A DNA stretch of 64,000 nucleotides from Paracentrotus lividus (GCA_940671915.1 CALNVZ010002100.1:3752480-3816479), one strand, 5' to 3'. Counted from the stretch's first letter, positions 37,001 to 50,300 are shown. Notes: generated by a model from the sequence alone, not told the origin. Program-made: numbers and translations.

Positions 37001-37754
37001 ATTCACTCTAAATTCATTCTTTTCTGATATTCTATCCTCCAAGACTAGAGTGAGTTTTTTTTTTAGAAATTACTAAGATCCTTGAATTTTACTTTTTAAA
37101 TGGCTTATTTTCTGTTTTTGTAAATTCATTTTTGCTTCCAATTCTGAAATAAGCACAACAGGAAGGAGAGAGAGAGCAGTAATCAATGAAATACATGATA
37201 GCTTGCCAGTGACCATGTGCATCAGAGGGAATAGATTTTTGAATTACCACCAATCCAGGAATATCGGTGTTGAAACGGTGTGATCAATACTATTCATCCG
37301 TTGGTCAATACCCTGGCCTGGTCAGGCTTGGCCTTCGGGCTAGGGGATTGGGGGCACCTCTTGATGGCTTCTATTGTTCCAGCTCAAACATCTAATCAGG
37401 GAGTGCTTCATAAACATGTTTGTCTGCTCATGTTGTTTACAACCATAATCTAACGCTGCAACAAAAGTAACTCCATAGATGCATGAGCACGAGGTACAAA
37501 AGCCCATTAGGTAATTATATGATGTAAAGATAACATCAATATTTGAAATCTTTCTACAATTGGCTATCTTACAAGTCTTCACTCAAAGGTTTAATGATTT
37601 CATTCTCTTGGCACAAAAAATATCACATCCATCATATCCATCTCAATGGTTGTATTATTTTTTTAATAATTTCAAAAATATGCATATTATATCATTGTTC
37701 ATTTATACAGCTAAATGACTTACAAAAAATATTTGAAATCATCAAGACGTTGGT
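28029..37754 (-). other. FBXL7 intron, central part, no exon seen
   Basis: About 9.7 kb without a supportable exon. Contains a 44-bp tandem duplication (30919-31006, units starting GGCTCAATATTACT), a C-run (33918-33937), a short hairpin GTGTGTGC..GCACACAC (35330-35354), another C-run (36638-36648) and A-rich tracts near 36825-36850. The stretch 34.1-36.2 kb is less AT-rich than the rest and is the best place to look for an enhancer or alternative first exon, but no motif proves one. Several 60-110 codon frames exist on both strands without domains. Confidence 0.55.
30919..31006. repeat. 44-bp tandem duplication
   Basis: GGCTCAATATTACTCACAAA.. starts at 30919 and is repeated from 30963 with a few substitutions. 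Confidence 0.85.
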
Positions 37755-37895
37755 TGAGTACCAGAAGGGCGCTATTACAGATCAAAGATGTTCCGTTGAG
37801 AACAAGAAGGGCGCTATTACCAATGACTTTGTACAGCAATAACGCCCTTCTGGTTCTCAACGGAACATCTTTAAGATGCAATAACGCCCTTCTAG
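37755..37895. mobile_element. Compact palindromic element with four AGAAGGGCGYTATT words
   Basis: AGAAGGGCGCTATTAC occurs twice on the plus strand (about 37763 and 37805). Its reverse complement AATAACGCCCTTCT occurs twice after a short centre (about 37839 and 37880). Between the pairs, AGATGTTCCGTTGAGAAC is matched by GTTCTCAACGGAACATCT. The whole 140 bp can fold into one hairpin. Frames crossing it on both strands contain the same RRALL-type peptide and are artefacts. Confidence 0.8.
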
Positions 37896-40162
37896 CTCCT
37901 GAAACACAAAGATGCTTCCTCATCTGCAGACATGATCTTACATCAATAAAAAATACTTCCAATTTATGCTTGATGTACGGTAATCTATTGGAATAACAGG
38001 TAGAAACTATCGCTATGCACACTCCCTCATTTCCAGATCCAGAACAGTTGCATTTCTTTTAAAATTGAAAAATTTTCTATGATCTCTCCATTCTAAAGAA
38101 TTGAACGAGACCGATAAGTGGAGTAATCACTATACATGTATATGGTTTATAATGTATACTTAAAAAAGCTGCCAGGAAATAGAGCTCTAATAATGATCAA
38201 TTATAAATCCACCAGTTCAAAAGTAAAGGGGAAAAAAAGAAGGCAATAATTCAGCATTTTCCCATCACTCACACACTGTAGTAGTAAGATATATTCCCCA
38301 TATTCCTGCTGTATCTTTTGTGATTTAAATCCACCATAATCACCATTTTTGTTATGCCCAGCTGATGCTTCCATGCATACAATTCAAATTATTAATTTTT
38401 ATTGAAAAAAAACCTTTGTTAAACATGTGCGCAATTATAAAGGTGGTTGTAACGGTTATTGCCATGACAAAAAGCATGAAAACCACATTTCCAATTAATG
38501 CAAATTAAACACAACCTCATTTTGTAAAAGCTTGCAAGTCAATTAATAAATATCAAAATTCGACACAATGCTGACACACTTAGATTTTACATGCAATTTG
38601 ATATGTGATTGGTGTATGAAAGCTTGTGCATCATAAATCAACACAAGATCTACATACATGTATGTACCACTATAAGGTTTCTGTGGATGACAAATAGGGG
38701 AGGGGAAAAATAACTCTTTTGTTGAATATTAAAAGATAGAGACTTTAAAAGTAATATATCACATAGGTTAGGTTTGGCTTTGAACAATATACTGATGTCC
38801 GTTAATTCTTCAACTGAAGGTTTGATTTTTAAATTGAGGATCTGATGAAGCCACAATAAATGAAAGTGCCTCTTTTAGTTTGTTTGGGTTTTTTCCGCCT
38901 GTTTGGAAAGCAAATTGGGAAGAAAAAAAAATGTATCTTGTAAAATATAAACAGATTTCATTGGGGGCAGGAAAGGCCAATTACCATGAAATTTGTTTTC
39001 ATCTTTGTCATATCTAGCAAAATATTTATATTTAATAATTAGTTAAAAGTATGATAAGACCTATTTTTAATTAGTTTTTATTTTATTTCAAAAGAATATT
39101 TATTTAATTTTATTTTATTATATTTTGAGTGATAATGAAATTAAAACTGAGTCAAAAATCTTTGTACAGTGTACAAGGCTACCATGCAGGAACAAAATGG
39201 ATTTTAAAAAGTCTGTTACGAGTATTACAAATGTGTACAGAAATTGAATGCATACATTACTGTACCCTCTTTTATTGATCAATGAGGCAAATAAAATGAC
39301 AAGATCACAAGTCACATCCTTGATAAGCAAAATACTGGCCAACAGATGGCGCCCTTCATATCATGACTCACAGACCATTGATCACTCTTCTGTATTCATG
39401 ATGTTTTCTTCATAGGGTCAGGAGGTGGAGTCACAACCTAAACACTTTTTTTAGATATTTGAGAAGCATGGCAAACATTGAATCTCATTTTGTAACATTA
39501 TGATGATGACAAATGACCAGATATTTCATGTTCTTGGCTCTGTGACACATTAAATCTGGAATTCTGGACTAATAGATCACTGCAATTCAAAGCTGGTTAT
39601 CATTTTGAGCTTGGGCAAACCATTCTGCATTGTAAATTATCACATAAATATATAATCACACTATTTCGGGAGAGAAGATAAAATAGCACAGTAATGAATT
39701 TGCAACAATAATAAAGTTGAGTTAATAACTCTACGCCTAAGACATTGTTCAAAATCCACTTTTTGAAATACATGTATACTCATTATTACTTGAGATTTAA
39801 TGGCCAAAGAGTGGATTGGAATTCAGCCTCAAAAGAGCTTTCCACTCTTTGTGATGGGAAATCCACTTAAACAAAAGGTAAAGAGTATAAAAATGCATAT
39901 TTTCTGTTCAAATTATATTTTAAGTAGCTTTAAATTGTACATCCAGTCATGCTCTTGCCTTCAGGTTTTTAAGCAAATAATTTTTCTCTAAAAAATCATA
40001 CTCCCAAGCAATATTTTTGCTGAAAGGTCATTCTGGTTACTTTTTTTAAAGGAACGTAACTTAAAGAACACCTCAAAAGCTTCATGGTTTAATAAATACA
40101 AATATTAAAAAAAAAAATTAAAAAAATTAAATACAACATCAGGAACTAGACTCTCTCACATA
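37896..40162 (-). other. FBXL7 intron, no exon seen
   Basis: AT-rich sequence with poly-A runs near 40100-40125. No supportable exon. Confidence 0.55.
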
Positions 40163-40340
40163 TGGTGGTATCTCACTTCGCGGAGACGGATTTGGGACTA
40201 CATTGAGAAGGTTTTGAGATGGTATTAGAACTTGTCGTGGAGATGTCTCTGCGACTAAAAAAAGTATTGGACACGTCTCCGCAACAAGTTTCAAAACTGT
40301 CTCAAAGTAGTCCCAAAGCCGTCTCCGCCAAGTGCACCAT
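40163..40340. mobile_element. Foldback element, GGTGGTATCTCACTTCGCGG family, copy 1
   Basis: The left end TGGTGGTATCTCACTTCGCG GAGACGG.. TTTGGGACTA pairs with TAGTCCCAAAGCCGTCTCCGCC..AGTGCACCA on the right, ending near 40340. The arms are imperfect. It lies 125 bp from a second, more symmetric member of the same family. Confidence 0.75.
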
Positions 40341-40465
40341 TAACTTGCAAAAAGATTGAATTGAATTGAATTAAATTGATTGGATCTTATGTTTCATGTC
40401 ATTTCCTCCTGCAACAACTGTTCCACGGTCAATCATACAATCAAATAAAATTTTAGTTATTATGA
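40341..40465. other. Spacer with LINE-type (TTGAA)n tail
   Basis: GATTGAATTGAATTGAATTA at about 40354-40373 resembles the 3' microsatellite of CR1/L2-like elements. No coding sequence. Confidence 0.4.
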
Positions 40466-40831
40466 GTGGTGTCTCACTTCCTGGAGACATCTCTGCGACG
40501 GATAAAAAGTATTAGAGACGGCTCCGAGATAATTTTCAAAAACTGTGACAAAGCAGTTTCAAAGAACCCTCTCCAAGTAGTTTCCGCGACTCATGAAACG
40601 TGGAGAAGTTTTGGAGACGTCCCGGAGACGTCTCCGAAACCCGGAGACGTCTCCGAAACACTTTTCAAAAATTTGTCGATGAGACGTCTCCGAGATGTTT
40701 CATGAGTCGCAGAAACTACTTTGAGACGGTTCTTTGAAACTGCTTTGTCACAGTTTTTGAAAAATGTCTCGGAGACGTCTCTAATACTTTTTATCCGTTG
40801 CGGAGACGTCTCCGCGAAGTGAGATACCACC
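40466..40831. mobile_element. Near-perfect 366-bp palindrome (foldback element, copy 2)
   Basis: The two halves are reverse complements almost throughout: GTGGTGTCTCACTTC.. at the left and GAAGTGAGATACCAC at the right, and AAAACTGTGACAAAGCAGTT against AACTGCTTTGTCACAGTTTT. The centre contains several copies of the self-complementary CGGAGACGTCTCCG. Because of the symmetry, both strands carry a 79-codon frame with nearly the same peptide (MVSHFLETS.. and MVSHFAETS..). These are consequences of the palindrome and not evidence of a gene. Confidence 0.85.
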
Positions 40832-43800
40832 CTAAACTCTGTACCTAAACCCTAAATCTAGAACAAAATAAAGTTGGACAAATATCAATGCAAAGAGATT
40901 TCTATGAAGATCCTTATTCACCAAATGTTCATGCTGTCTGTGATTGTAATTTCTTTTTTTCATCCCATTTTTATTGCAGTTATACATGTATCCATTCCTT
41001 GAACTGATATTTAAACCAGCAGTGCTCTTACTTTCAAAATGTTCAACTAATTGTCCGCGATTTACACATATCCATTTCATAAAATTGAAATTCCACTCAC
41101 ATAAAACTCATTCTATTGGAACAAAGCCAATAGATTTTGCCGTACAAATGTAGGATTTAAGACCAATTTGTTGAAGATGATATCTGTCTGTAATTTTCAA
41201 ATTGACTGCTCAAGCAATGACAATTACAACTGATACCATCATTAAACATACAATAATATGTAATGGCCTGTTAAATTGGTGATATACTTCTAATAGTTCA
41301 ATCTAATTATTCTATTTTAACCACAAAGATCTTTGGTACTGTTCACTTATTTAGTGCTTATATCATTTTCATACTTACATGTACAGGTGAATTTCTACAT
41401 TGCAATTTTTATAAAATTTATATATTTCAATTTTTAAAAGAAAAGAACTGACACCCTTGCTAATTGGTGAAGGAAGGAATAACCATTGAAGCACTTGTAG
41501 AAGATTCTTCTTCTTAAAATAATAATACTATGGGTTGGCCCTACAATAAACCTACAAATAGCCGCTTATTACAATTCCGTACATTTTTTTTTCTTCAACA
41601 TACCATTTAATGTCAACTTAAGAACCTACTACATGTCTGTATAATAATCAGCCTATAGTTTCACTCTTTTTTGTTATAATCACATCTAGCTTGCTGCATC
41701 AATCATGAATCCCAAACATACATATGGTTAGCACTCAGAATTAAGGAGAATCATACATGAAAATGTAAACATCTGCACAAGATATTGACTCTTACCTCTC
41801 TTAAACTCTCTTGGAACCATTTTATGAAGTTGAACAATAATGTAACTTCCAACTGTCTACTTTGAAGTTTAAAATGTCTGCTTCGTGTCAGTTTTTAAAA
41901 AACAAGATTTCTGTAACAAAACAAAATTTCCTATCGACAAGAATTATTACACTTTGTCCTGCACTGATGAGCCGTAAGAATGTTCATAAATATCCACAAA
42001 GCTTTTACAACCAGAATATTAACAAATAATACAAAGAAATGTGGGTAGAACAGATAATACCATACTTTTTTTCATACCTGTACACAATGTCATATGTTTG
42101 TCAGACTCTCTTTGGCGGTAATATCTGACACGCAAACTTGCTGCATTATTGACTTGTTATTGTTCAAGCATGAACGGAAAAATATTAATTAAAATCTATG
42201 GCCTGTTGATTAACTTTTTGATTTAAATTCGGGTTGATTTTGCTTAGAAAATAAATAATGAGAAATAAGTTTACTACTGGTAGATAATGAGGAGCAAACA
42301 TACATACATGTATACATGTATGTATATATTCTCAGTTAGATAACAAGAATGGAATTTATGATGACATCATTTTATGATTACGTAATGAAAAGAACATGAT
42401 TTCCTGTTACTATTTTTTTAGCATTCATTTAAAAACTTTAGGGATATTCCTAACCAATAGTGCAAATCAAATTTTGTTCACATTAATATCAAGACGAAAA
42501 TAGTACAATTTGTACCGGTACTTGTACAAATGTATACCGTCTTCAACTCTTGAAAATGTTTATGAGCAATAACAAAATAGCAGACTCATTCATAATTACA
42601 CCAAAAAAAATTTGAAATTAATGACTTTTAAAGTCTCAAGTACAAACTCTGAAATTGAAAATATTTTACGAGATCACATACATGTAGTGAGTGACATTAC
42701 AAACAATTTCTTCCCATATAAGAAAATATGTCTATTTGCACAATGTTGAATTATAAAGTCCTTCCAATGTTCAATGTGCCAGTTATCCAGGCCTCGTTAC
42801 ACAACAGAAATGTGACTGCATCTCAATTTATACCTTCACTCTTATTCTTAAAGCCAATAAAATTCAGAAACTGAATTTTGTGGCCTTGACCTTTGACCTT
42901 GAATATTACTTAAATAAAGAACATATTCAGCACATCTTCCTGCAAAGACCTCATCAAGTTTGAAGTTCATAACTTGAAGGGATTCTGGAGATAGCGAGAA
43001 TAAGCTTAATACATTGTACATAGAATTTCATAAGTTGAGCTCTTGGACCCTTGATCTGTGACCTACGTTCTCTAAAATCTAATTAGATTGTCTTCCTATA
43101 CGATGATACATACTATTTTCAAGTTTGAAGTACATATCTCAAGTGAATCTCACGTAGCAGTTCGCTTAATACTACTGTATTTGCGGCAACTGGAAGGTCA
43201 TATTGGTAACTCCTGAATCAAATAAAATACAAAGGTCAGTGACCTCATATCTTATGTTACCCCTCAGTATGCATTCCTCTAGTAATCTATCTACATCTAC
43301 GTTTTGTTTTCTTCTCAAGTGTATTGTATTAATTTCTTGTAATATAAATGCTGAAAGAGTATAAACAACAGTATAATGCATTGCCTAGCCATTGTGTGTT
43401 GTAATTGATCTTTTCTCCCACATTACGGCATAAACAAATAACTAATCCAGGAATTTGATCATGATAGGGTTATAGCCTAATACTATCCCTTGGCAAAGAT
43501 AATATTTGATATTATATATATATGCTTTTGATTTAGTAGTAATTTCATTTTGGTCTTTGATTGTAATGTAATTTAGTTTTGAATGTAGCCATTCGTTTAA
43601 AACACTTCCCTCTTTGAAAATAAATTTTCTTTATCCTTACAAAAATGTATGATTAGTATACCTCTCACGTTTGTCTAGAGGTAACAAAGAAAATGTCTTA
43701 ATGTAAACATTTAAACTTATCACATCTTCCAATGCGTCTGGCACAAGCAATATGCCCTTTGGCCTCACTACCATTCAATTGTACATGGGCACAATCGGCA

Positions 43801-46373
43801 AACATTTGCAGGCATCATCCATTGTGCGAATGTACCTATTGTATTCCCCGCACGGCAGACATTACATACACGGTCCACACTTCTCACATTTCGGTCACCC
43901 TTCAACATTCGGCATGTAACCGTTACTGAATGTTAGCTCACTACTTTAATGCAAAGAAAAGAGGGAAGGGCAGGGGATAGTAAGCAGGTAGCACAGAAGC
44001 GCAGGTCATTCAAATCGATACATTGATCCTTATTTCTATTGTCCTACTGGATTTGGAGAAGGAGATTCTCTTGTGTGGGCATTCAAGTCAGAGACTGGGG
44101 TATAATACAAAGAATGCAAGTGTACAATATAAAGGGCTGGTCTATAACAGAATACTCCCTTTAAAAAGTCATCATTAATTCAGCATTACAACCAATTAAC
44201 AATTGGATTTAAGTTGATGAACACTGCACACACTCTTCCTCCTAATTCCTGTGATCAATCTTGCATATTTTTTTTGTTTGGGTTTTATAGTCATGTAGTT
44301 GGTTTAAAACTAGTGGGTAATTGAAAATCAAATTATTCCAGGAGGAAAATGATAATGACTCCTTTATTTTTATCAGAATATTTATCCCATACCCACATAA
44401 TTGTGCCATGTAAATGTACATTACATATTATTCAGAATTATTATCTAAAATTGACTTCTTACCAATAGACACATTATAGTTTGTTACATAAATTTATATT
44501 TTTTGATCAACCAACATGCCATTTCTTTTGTTGGCCTTTTTAATTCACCTCTTTTCCAAAACTTTAAAACATAATAATAATAATGATAAAGCATTACCAT
44601 GTTTATTTTATACAAAACAAACTTTTTTAAATGGTCTGAACATACAAGTGTGGGTGCTGTGTAGAAGACTAAAAATGGATACAATGAGGATGAGTTTAAT
44701 GGCAAACTTCTTGAATAGACTTATAGAGAAGCCCTGGCACCATGACCTCTCCTTTTGAAATTAATATCATGCAAAACGCTGAAATTCAAGCATAAAAATT
44801 GCTGTCTTTCAGTGATAATAGGAGAAAGAAAGGTTGAAATGAAAGCCATGGCACGCTCCTAAAAAGCAGTCTTTTCATCCTGTTACACAAAGCATCACAT
44901 AAATTGCATAGCTCAGAATATAAATTTCAACGTTATGAATTTGAATTATTTTATAGGATGTAAATTAGAACTAACTTGGCATTTTCTGGAAATATTGCAG
45001 CATACCCATGTCATAAGCTGACAGAATGTATCTGCAGATAATCTTAACTATGAAAATATTGTTCAAAATTAAATTAAACAAGATACGGCTGCTATAGCCA
45101 TAGATCCCAAATAACTACAAAATTAAAAAATATTTCAAACACTTGACCGCTATGTAACACTTCTTTTTCATATTTTCAATATGGGACGTTACATGTATTT
45201 AGCGCACTGTGTTCACTGTATACACATTATTTTATGCTAGGGGCCTCATGCATAATTCGTTAGAGCCCTATTTGTTGGGACAAAGCAGTTTCCTGCGACG
45301 GGGAACCAATATTCCCTGAAGATACCGCCTCATATTAGTATCACTAATTTGCATATTAGAGGACAATGCTAAATGTATCACATCTCCCTCTCTCTCTATC
45401 TCTCTCCCAGTATAGCAACAGGCGGGATTTCCTACACCAAAAGAACAGGTAGGGCCTACACGTAATGTATGTAGTAATAGGAGAGCCAAGAAATCAAAAC
45501 CAGTGTTATTACTGTTTAAAAGACAGTTGCATTGTGAAATTATTTGGGGAGGATGGGGGGGGGGGGGCATTTTTCACTTCAGATTGGGTTTAATGTTTTA
45601 ACTGCACCCATTCAAGCACAAACTGTGTGTGTTTCCAAAACAACAATATAGGCCTACTAAATACATTTTTTTTATCTTTCTCTCTTTCCATTGCTTTGAG
45701 CTGTATTGACTGGTGTGCTAGTATTAAAAGGTGTGCAGATGAAGTATAATTCATGCAAAGTACATTGTATTTTATCTATCTGTTCCATTTCTAAGTATGG
45801 AGAAAAAATTGATCTGCCATTATCTAATCTCAAGCCAAGAGTGTATCATGAATACAGCAAGGACACATTTATAATTGCATCATGGTGAACTTCCAGAAAT
45901 ACAATGAATTTGAATGGCTTGTGAGCAATGTTACCATGGTAGTTAAAAATATGCAATGGGGGGGGGGGGGGGTACGGGACCTGCCAGCAATGGTGTTCAA
46001 CATACTGGGGAAGGCTCTAAGATCAACCAGGGAATATAACCTCCTCCCACAATACAGAATATCGAACTGTATGGTATAAAGGATTAGACGGAACCAAACA
46101 AATTCAAATAAATCACAATTAATGGGGAAAATAACCCCATCCTTTAGGATAGAAACCTCAGTTAGATGTCTTCCCCGAGGTGAACAAATAATAGACTACA
46201 AGGTTCTAATAGTTATCTATGCAGATGGAAGATGACAGAGGGGGAGAAACCTTATATTTTACACAAAGAAAGACTTGCTCCCATGCTTCACTACAGTGTA
46301 TGTGGTATATAGGAAAGCCGGTGTGCTCGCATCAAAAAAGTGAAAGAAAAATCCTGAATGTATCCACATTATC
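40832..46373 (-). other. FBXL7 intron, no exon seen
   Basis: About 5.5 kb. A repeat-like GACCTTTGACCTTGA word is at 42889-42903, with further repeat-like text to about 43170. An inverted pair, CAATTGTACAT.GGGCACAAT (43776-43795) and ATTGTGC..ATGTAC..ATTG (43821-43841), lies in a less AT-rich patch. G-runs are at about 45556-45567 and 45959-45972. The open frames lack domains. Confidence 0.5.
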
Positions 46374-47374
46374 TACACTGTTGCTCATAAAGGTTGGATA
46401 TTTTTTGCGTGATCCAGCCACATCTTTTTGCTCCGGCTTAAATTTCTTGAAATTGTTTGTCCCTCCTATCACTTTTCTGGGCCCTGGCTATACCTTGAAC
46501 GCTCTCCAACCTATTCCCGGGGAATGAAAATAAAAAAAGAGTTTGTCAACCCCCAGAACGCCCATTTTGCCATTTTTGTTTCATTTTGGGGCCCCTTTTT
46601 GTTTACCCGGCTGACGAAGGCCCCCTCCGTCATACCCCCTCGAAAAGCGTCTGAAATATAGAGTTGTTATCGTTCTTTATGATAAATCAAGGTTTAAGAT
46701 TACAGGCGTTAGTGTCTTGTCTAGGGGAGGGGTTGAAGGAAAAAGTGAAATCGGTAAAAAATGGAAATATTCTATCCAACCTTTATGGTCAAAACAAAGG
46801 AAATGAAAAACAACTATGAACCCTTAATTAATGTCATTTTCCCCAAAATCTTGTTTCAGCCTTAATGACAAGGTTGTAAACGGTAACTATTGTCTATTTT
46901 TCATTATGATTTATGTCTGGCTGAGATTACACAATACATTTTTGAGAAGATATAAATTTCTATGTTGTAAAAATGAATAAATTTAATTTTCAACCCGAAT
47001 CGAAGTAAACTTTTTCCCTTCCCCTAGACAATAAATCTAAGTCTGTGATCAAAAACTTGGATTTAATTCAAAGAACAATAACAACCCTTTACATCAGACG
47101 CGTTTGGTGAGGGTGGGATTATGGGGGCCTTAGTCAGCAGGGTAAACAAAAAGGGGCCCCTGAATGAGGAAAAATGACAAAAATGGGCGTTCTGGGGGTT
47201 GCCAAACTTTTGTTTTATTTTCATTCCCTGTGAATAGTTTAGGGGTGTCCAAGGTATAGCCAGGGTCCAGAAAAGTGAAAGTAGGGACAAACAATTTCAA
47301 GAAATCTAAGCCGGAGCAAATAGATGTCGCTGGATCACACAAAACAATATCCAACCTTTATGAGCAACAGTGTA
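46374..47374. mobile_element. 1-kb foldback element with long inverted arms
   Basis: TACACTGTTGCTCATAAAGG at 46374 is repeated in reverse complement ending at 47374. The similarity runs for roughly 300 bp into each arm: TCCAGC..ACATC, AATTGTTTGTCCCTCC, CCCAGAACGCCCATTTT, AAAGGGGCCCC. The ends are TA, as in Tc1/mariner-type targets. Each arm encodes a related peptide (GMKIKKEF..NPQNAHF on plus, GMKIKQKF.NPQNAHF on minus). This may be a remnant of an ancestral ORF or may simply reflect the arms' identity. No transposase is present. Confidence 0.8.
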
Positions 47375-50300
47375 CATTGTACAATGTACATGTACATCTG
47401 CCATCTACAAGCTAAAGAATTTTCAACAGAAAATAAAATAGTCACAAAACAATCTCAGTTCGCAATGATACCGAAATCTACAAACTACAGTAATGTACAT
47501 ATACATGTACATGTAGGCCTCTACAAGAAAGACTTCCAATGATTAATATGTTATTTTCCTAACTTATAACTCAAAGATCTAGGGCATGTCTCAGGAAACT
47601 GACATATTTTCAAGAAAGAGTAAATCCACTTTTGGGCCAAACAAAGTGTATTTCAACACATTCTATAGAATAGGCCTACTGCTTGAAGGAAATATCCACC
47701 AACTTGGACTTATTTGTAGAAATTCATTCTGATTAATTTGTCAAAAATGCAGAATTCAATTGATACAATAATATTTTACATCACATTTGTGAATGGTTGC
47801 ATTCCTGGGCTTAGCTTGACAGTAGCCAGACACAATTGTTTTCTGTTTTCAAACACCTCTGGATATAAGTGGAAAAAAAATGAGAGGATAAAAAAGGTGA
47901 CAAATTGCACACAGGAGACAAAGTTTGACAAATTGCCCTACTCTTTTACAGATAAAGAATCTTATCCATGCTTCAGAGCGACCATGAATATACCTGAAAA
48001 CTGTTGATAATGTAATAAGTGTGCTAATACAATGGTTTACATATCTCCAATCACAGTAAACATTTCACAGCTCAATTGACACTGCTTTTTAGTCTGTTGA
48101 TATTGATTTACATGTTGACATTTCTGTTTATTTGTCTTCATAATACTGTAAATAAAGTAGCTGAGCCATAAAATAAAAATATGTCACCTTATCAATTTGA
48201 ACAAAGTAAATATTGCTCAGCAAATTCCTGAGATAAGTGTTGGACAACACCCATAACATTTTAATATTAAAACAAGCCTAAAAAATATGATCAAGACCCC
48301 CAGATAAAAAGTAAGGCCCTGGTTTACATGATTTAAATGATCACATACCTGTAGTTCAACCTGCTTTCATTCATTTGTTAAAGCTAAATAGTGTTTGTTG
48401 TGAGAATTATGGAATCAAGAAAATGATGAGAAATTTACCAAATTCTTCTGCTCAAGAGTAATATGCACTGCACTAAAAAAATGCACGAATGTTACTACAG
48501 GTATATGAGCACACAAATGGTCCGAACATATCACCATTTGAAGAGCAATACTTGTCAGTGGAACTTTCTACTATAAAATTCTTCCTACATACATGTACGT
48601 ACCTTGAAACCTCAAAATTATTTTATTCACCCATGGTTCACCTTTCCCACTACACTAGATTCTCTTTAATGATTTTAACATCTTTTCGTTTTACAAATCT
48701 AAAAACAGAAATGCTCTTTACTTAGTCAATAATGTAAAAATAAAACCCATAATGTGCTACATTTATGTTATTGAGAGGATAAAGCATCGCCTTTATGTTG
48801 CAAAAGGACGACTTGAATTATATTGTGATCCTTTCTTCTGCACACCCCATGTCTTCTTTTATAGATCATAAACACGTCAATATTTCAATTCAAACAGCCA
48901 GACATTAAGTCATGGCAGTTGCATTCATATAATGACACATCACAAAATGAACCCATTTTTAATGTATGGCCTATGACCTTAGGTATCTACCATTCTATCG
49001 TTCAGAACCAATCCAATGGAGCGGAATGAAAAGGGAATTGAATATTGACCTGTTGTTGTTAGTCTCAACAGTCAACCTTGCTAAAGTTAAATCTGTTGGG
49101 ACTGAAGAAATAGCTTTGACTTCAAAGGAAATTGATTTATGAAGGATTAAAACAATAGAGTATAAAGAGAAGAAGACTTAGAAAATATCTTTGAATTCAA
49201 CAAAAGGAAATTCAATTCTACTTATGCACTAGTATCCTCAGGTTTGAAGTTCATATAGATCTCAATTGGTTCCTGAGGTATTGCAATAGTAGGAAAGTGG
49301 GAATGGCATAATTTACGGACAGAAGGGCAACCTGAAATGTGACAAAACCAAATTTCATGAGGGGTAATAATTGGGAGAGCTGCCAGCTAAAAAATGTTTT
49401 TTTTAAATTTTATAATAATAGTCTATCCATGATAACAGAAAATATCAAGCCAATGCCATTTCTTCTCCCACAAAGTAAACATCTCTATTAATCCTGAAAC
49501 CAAATGTGATTATTCACTTCCAGATCTCCGCTTACAAGGGCTTTACATAATCATACAGACATTTGTATTTTAGTACTTGATAACCCCAATAGGGAGGAAT
49601 GTAAGCCAACAAAGATTGGAGAATAAAATGAGGTTGGAAACACAGGTTTCAGGATTACTCTTTCCATAGTAAACAGCACTTAACCTGTAACCATGCCTGT
49701 TGCCAGTGAAAACAGTATTTAGTGTCTATTTGCTCAGGGACAGACATTCACAATAGAGAAAGACCACTGCCCTGTATAATGAATCAGGATGGGTCTCTAC
49801 GGAGCTATATAGAAGAGAGGACATGGTTTGGCATAGAATTCACATATCAACCCTCAATAGAGCATTTACAATGAGGATCAGTGGTAAAATTTGAAGGATG
49901 CAACATTAGCAAGTAACAAGAATTTTGTATAAACGAGAAGGCCACACAAAGTTGCACTCATCTCAATATTATGTAATATTTGCATATGATTTTTTTTTCC
50001 CCCTGACTTACCACAATTTTCAATTTCTGAGAATTGTATGACTTTGGGTAAAATATCATTTTTTTGTTGATTTTTATTTGATTTTGATTTTTTTTTGTTT
50101 TTTGCAGAGGTAAAAATCTTGATTTAATTAAATCTTTATGCAAAATTCCTCATAAACCCTTCAAGACACATTTCAGATATCAATTGTTGCTACAATATAC
50201 ATGTATTTCATACATCTGCATAAAATTTATGCAGTTTTAGATGTACAATGATATAATTTTCTTTAAAGAGATACATGTAGTCCTACTGTCCTGTTTCAGA

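Noticed and set aside
37543-38022. Three overlapping frames of 93-100 codons on both strands with RRALL repeats
   Set aside because: The repeated peptide on both strands comes from the palindromic element at 37755-37895.
46219-46661. Frames of 102 and 77 codons
   Set aside because: They lie in the left arm of the foldback element, and the mirror frames occur in the right arm. No domain is recognised.
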